Of a stretch of DNA of 7,555 nucleotides, positions 6,460 through 7,555 are shown piece after piece. The translations under genes were made by a program, and so were the position numbers. Where the stretch lies: the NCBI GenBank assembly GCA_002448875.1, contig DKAS01000070.1, positions 8,641 through 16,195 of the forward strand, given 5' to 3'. Positions within the stretch are counted from its first letter, which is position 1. Each line of letters opens with the position of its first letter. The DNA comes from Proteobacteria bacterium UBA6920. Its GTDB lineage: Bacteria; Pseudomonadota; Gammaproteobacteria; SG8-11. The notes under the pieces are model-generated. The model was not told the DNA's origin, did no database searches, and saw nothing but the letters and a program-made list of their open reading frames with translations.

Positions 6460-6559
6460 TATAATCATCGCCAAAAGTGGAAATTAGGCCGCCAACTTAG
6501 GTACCCGTTTTAGCGGGACACTGCAATGGGTTTTGTCGGATTGCCAAAGTAGCTTTACA
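6460..6559. mobile_element. Gene-free, lower-GC scar, possibly the end of an insertion sequence
   Basis: The stretch is visibly richer in A/T than its flanks and carries no gene of its own. It contains a short stem (CCCG 6505-6508 region with CGGG nearby), imperfect internal repeats (CCAAAAGTGG near 6471 and CCAAAGTAG near 6543; GTTTTAGCGGGA and GTTTTGTCGGAT), and a possible element boundary ...GCTTTACA ending at 6559. Repeated motifs near a terminus ending in CA are seen at the ends of IS21-type and some other elements. No transposase fragment, matching opposite end or target duplication is present, so this is a weak call. Confidence 0.3.
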
Positions 6560-6616
6560 ACCGTATCCAGGAGTGCGCCTATTGAGTCAGGTCTCAAGGT
6601 GCCCGCGGTTGGGGCG

Positions 6617-7555
6617 CTAGATCGGCGGAGCGCTCCGTCCACTGCCGGCGCACCACATGGCGATGACACTCAGAAAGTCGTCGCCGTACTTTTCCAGTTT
6701 GGCCTGCCCCACGCCACTGATGCTGAGCAGGTCATAATCGGTCAGCGGCTTTTCCCTGGCCATCTGCACCAGGGTAGCATCGCCGAACACGATGTAAGGC
6801 GGCTTGCCCTCGGCGTCGGCCAGCTTTTTGCGCAGTACGCGCAATTCGTCGAACAAGGGCTCGTCGGCAAGCGCCAGCTCGGCGGAGACCTTGGGACGCT
6901 TGGTTTTCTTGCTTGCTTCCTTGATGCGGGGTTTGGCCAGCTCCAGCTGAGTCTCGCCACGCAGCAGCGGCCGCGCGGCCGGGGTGAGCTTGAGCACCGA
7001 GTAGTTAGCGATATCCTGCACCAGGTAACCATGGTGGATGAGCTGGCGGAAGATGGAGACCCAGTCGGCCTCGGACTTGTCGCTGCCGATCCCGTAAGTG
7101 GACAGTTTTGTATGACCCAGACTGCGGATGCGGTCGGTGTCGGCGCCGCGCAGCACGTCGATCACATGCTTGATGCCGAACCGCTGGTCGACGCGGTAGA
7201 CGCAGGACAGCGCCTTGCGAGCGTCGACGGTGGCATCGAAGCGTTCCGGCGGATCGGTGCAGACATCGCAGTTGCCGCAGTCTTCCTGGCGTTGCTCGCC
7301 GAAATAGGCCAGCAGCACTCGCCTGCGGCAGGTAACGGCCTCGGCCAGGGCGACCATCGCATTCAGTTTATGAATTTCGATACGCTGCTGGTCAGGGTTC
7401 TGGCTGTTGTCGATCAGGCGCCGGGCGGTGACCACATCCTGGGCGCCGTACAGCAGCAGGGCTTCCGCTGGCAGGCCGTCGCGGCCGGACCGGCCGGTTT
7501 CCTGATAGTAGCCTTCGATATGCTTGGGCAGGTCGTAGTGCACGACGAAGCGCAC
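6617..7555 (-). CDS. recQ: ATP-dependent DNA helicase RecQ, C-terminal 313 codons including stop (gene runs off the right edge)
   Basis: A 3'-5' DNA helicase of recombination repair; the visible part lacks the ATP-binding N-terminal half. Numbering from the window edge: VRFVVHYDLPKHIEGYYQETGRSGRDG ends helicase motif VI (residues 16-27, with the arginine fingers in TGRSGR); C76, C93, C96 and C99 are the zinc-binding cysteines (CGNCDVC); 105-205 is the RQC winged helix; 210-228 is a basic linker; 230-300 is an HRDC domain (PPYIVFGDATLVQMA, LLSISGVGQAKLEKYG). The first codon at the edge is GTG but is an internal Val, not a start. The stop TAG is at 6619-6617. The last residues (CAGSGRSAPPI) follow the HRDC fold and could be native or altered by the adjacent rearrangement. 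It is convergent with exbBD, and no terminator is visible between them. Confidence 0.94.
   Translation of the reverse strand: MRFVVHYDLPKHIEGYYQETGRSGRDGLPAEALLLYGAQDVVTARRLIDNSQNPDQQRIEIHKLNAMVALAEAVTCRRRVLLAYFGEQRQEDCGNCDVCTDPPERFDATVDARKALSCVYRVDQRFGIKHVIDVLRGADTDRIRSLGHTKLSTYGIGSDKSEADWVSIFRQLIHHGYLVQDIANYSVLKLTPAARPLLRGETQLELAKPRIKEASKKTKRPKVSAELALADEPLFDELRVLRKKLADAEGKPPYIVFGDATLVQMAREKPLTDYDLLSISGVGQAKLEKYGDDFLSVIAMWCAGSGRSAPPI

Noticed and set aside
6582..6597. Small hairpin TTGAG-N6-CTCAA as a recQ/exbD terminator
   Set aside because: The stem is only 5 bp (7 with a bulge) and no U-run follows on either strand.
6484..6669. A minus-strand frame of 61 codons ending in SVPLKRVPKLAA
   Set aside because: It overlaps the 3' end of recQ in another frame, has no ribosome binding site and crosses the supposed scar. 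It is more likely chance.
1..7555. CRISPR array, tRNA, rRNA, phage or toxin-antitoxin genes
   Set aside because: No regularly spaced repeats, cloverleaf folds, rRNA segments or matching protein motifs were seen on either strand.

Overview
This window comes from a GC-rich gammaproteobacterium, probably of the Pseudomonas, Alcanivorax, Marinobacter or Halomonas type. That assignment is an inference from gene content, base composition and the use of sigma-54/NtrC-like promoters; no rRNA or other taxonomic marker is present.

Left two thirds (1-4875, all minus strand): a nitrate/nitrite assimilation locus. Read in its own direction it is a nitrate/nitrite MFS transporter (nasA/NarK family, 4875-3601), a fusion of a PP2C phosphatase with a Ser/Thr kinase and a C-terminal membrane anchor (3547-1871), and the N-terminal two thirds of NADH-dependent nitrite reductase NirB (1691 to beyond position 1). 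This order is known from pseudomonads. The transporter imports the substrate, NirB reduces nitrite to ammonium, and the kinase/phosphatase is a candidate post-translational regulator of the route.

Control regions: both nasA and nirB have a sigma-54 promoter with a perfect TGGCAC-N5-TTGCT match. Each also has a plausible IHF site centred near -49 and a plausible NtrC site centred near -122. The nasA region has a second NtrC-like site exactly 32 bp further upstream. nirB can therefore be transcribed without the transporter and kinase, although both units carry the same nitrogen-limitation signature.

Middle (4876-5306): the divergent region between nasA and exbB. It holds the nasA control elements and, facing right, a sigma-70-type TATAAT box that probably serves exbB. 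The distal NtrC site overlaps the -35 position of that promoter. The roughly 200-nt stretch before exbB shows no convincing gene.

Right part (5307-6410, plus strand): exbB and exbD, a proton-driven energy-transducing pair. A strong ribosome binding site and a 15-codon reading frame follow exbD and look like the amputated start of the next gene of the operon. After them comes a gene-free stretch of lower GC that resembles the end of an insertion element (weak evidence). The window closes with the C-terminal part of the RecQ helicase (minus strand, 7555-6617). The exbD/recQ junction therefore looks like a rearrangement scar.
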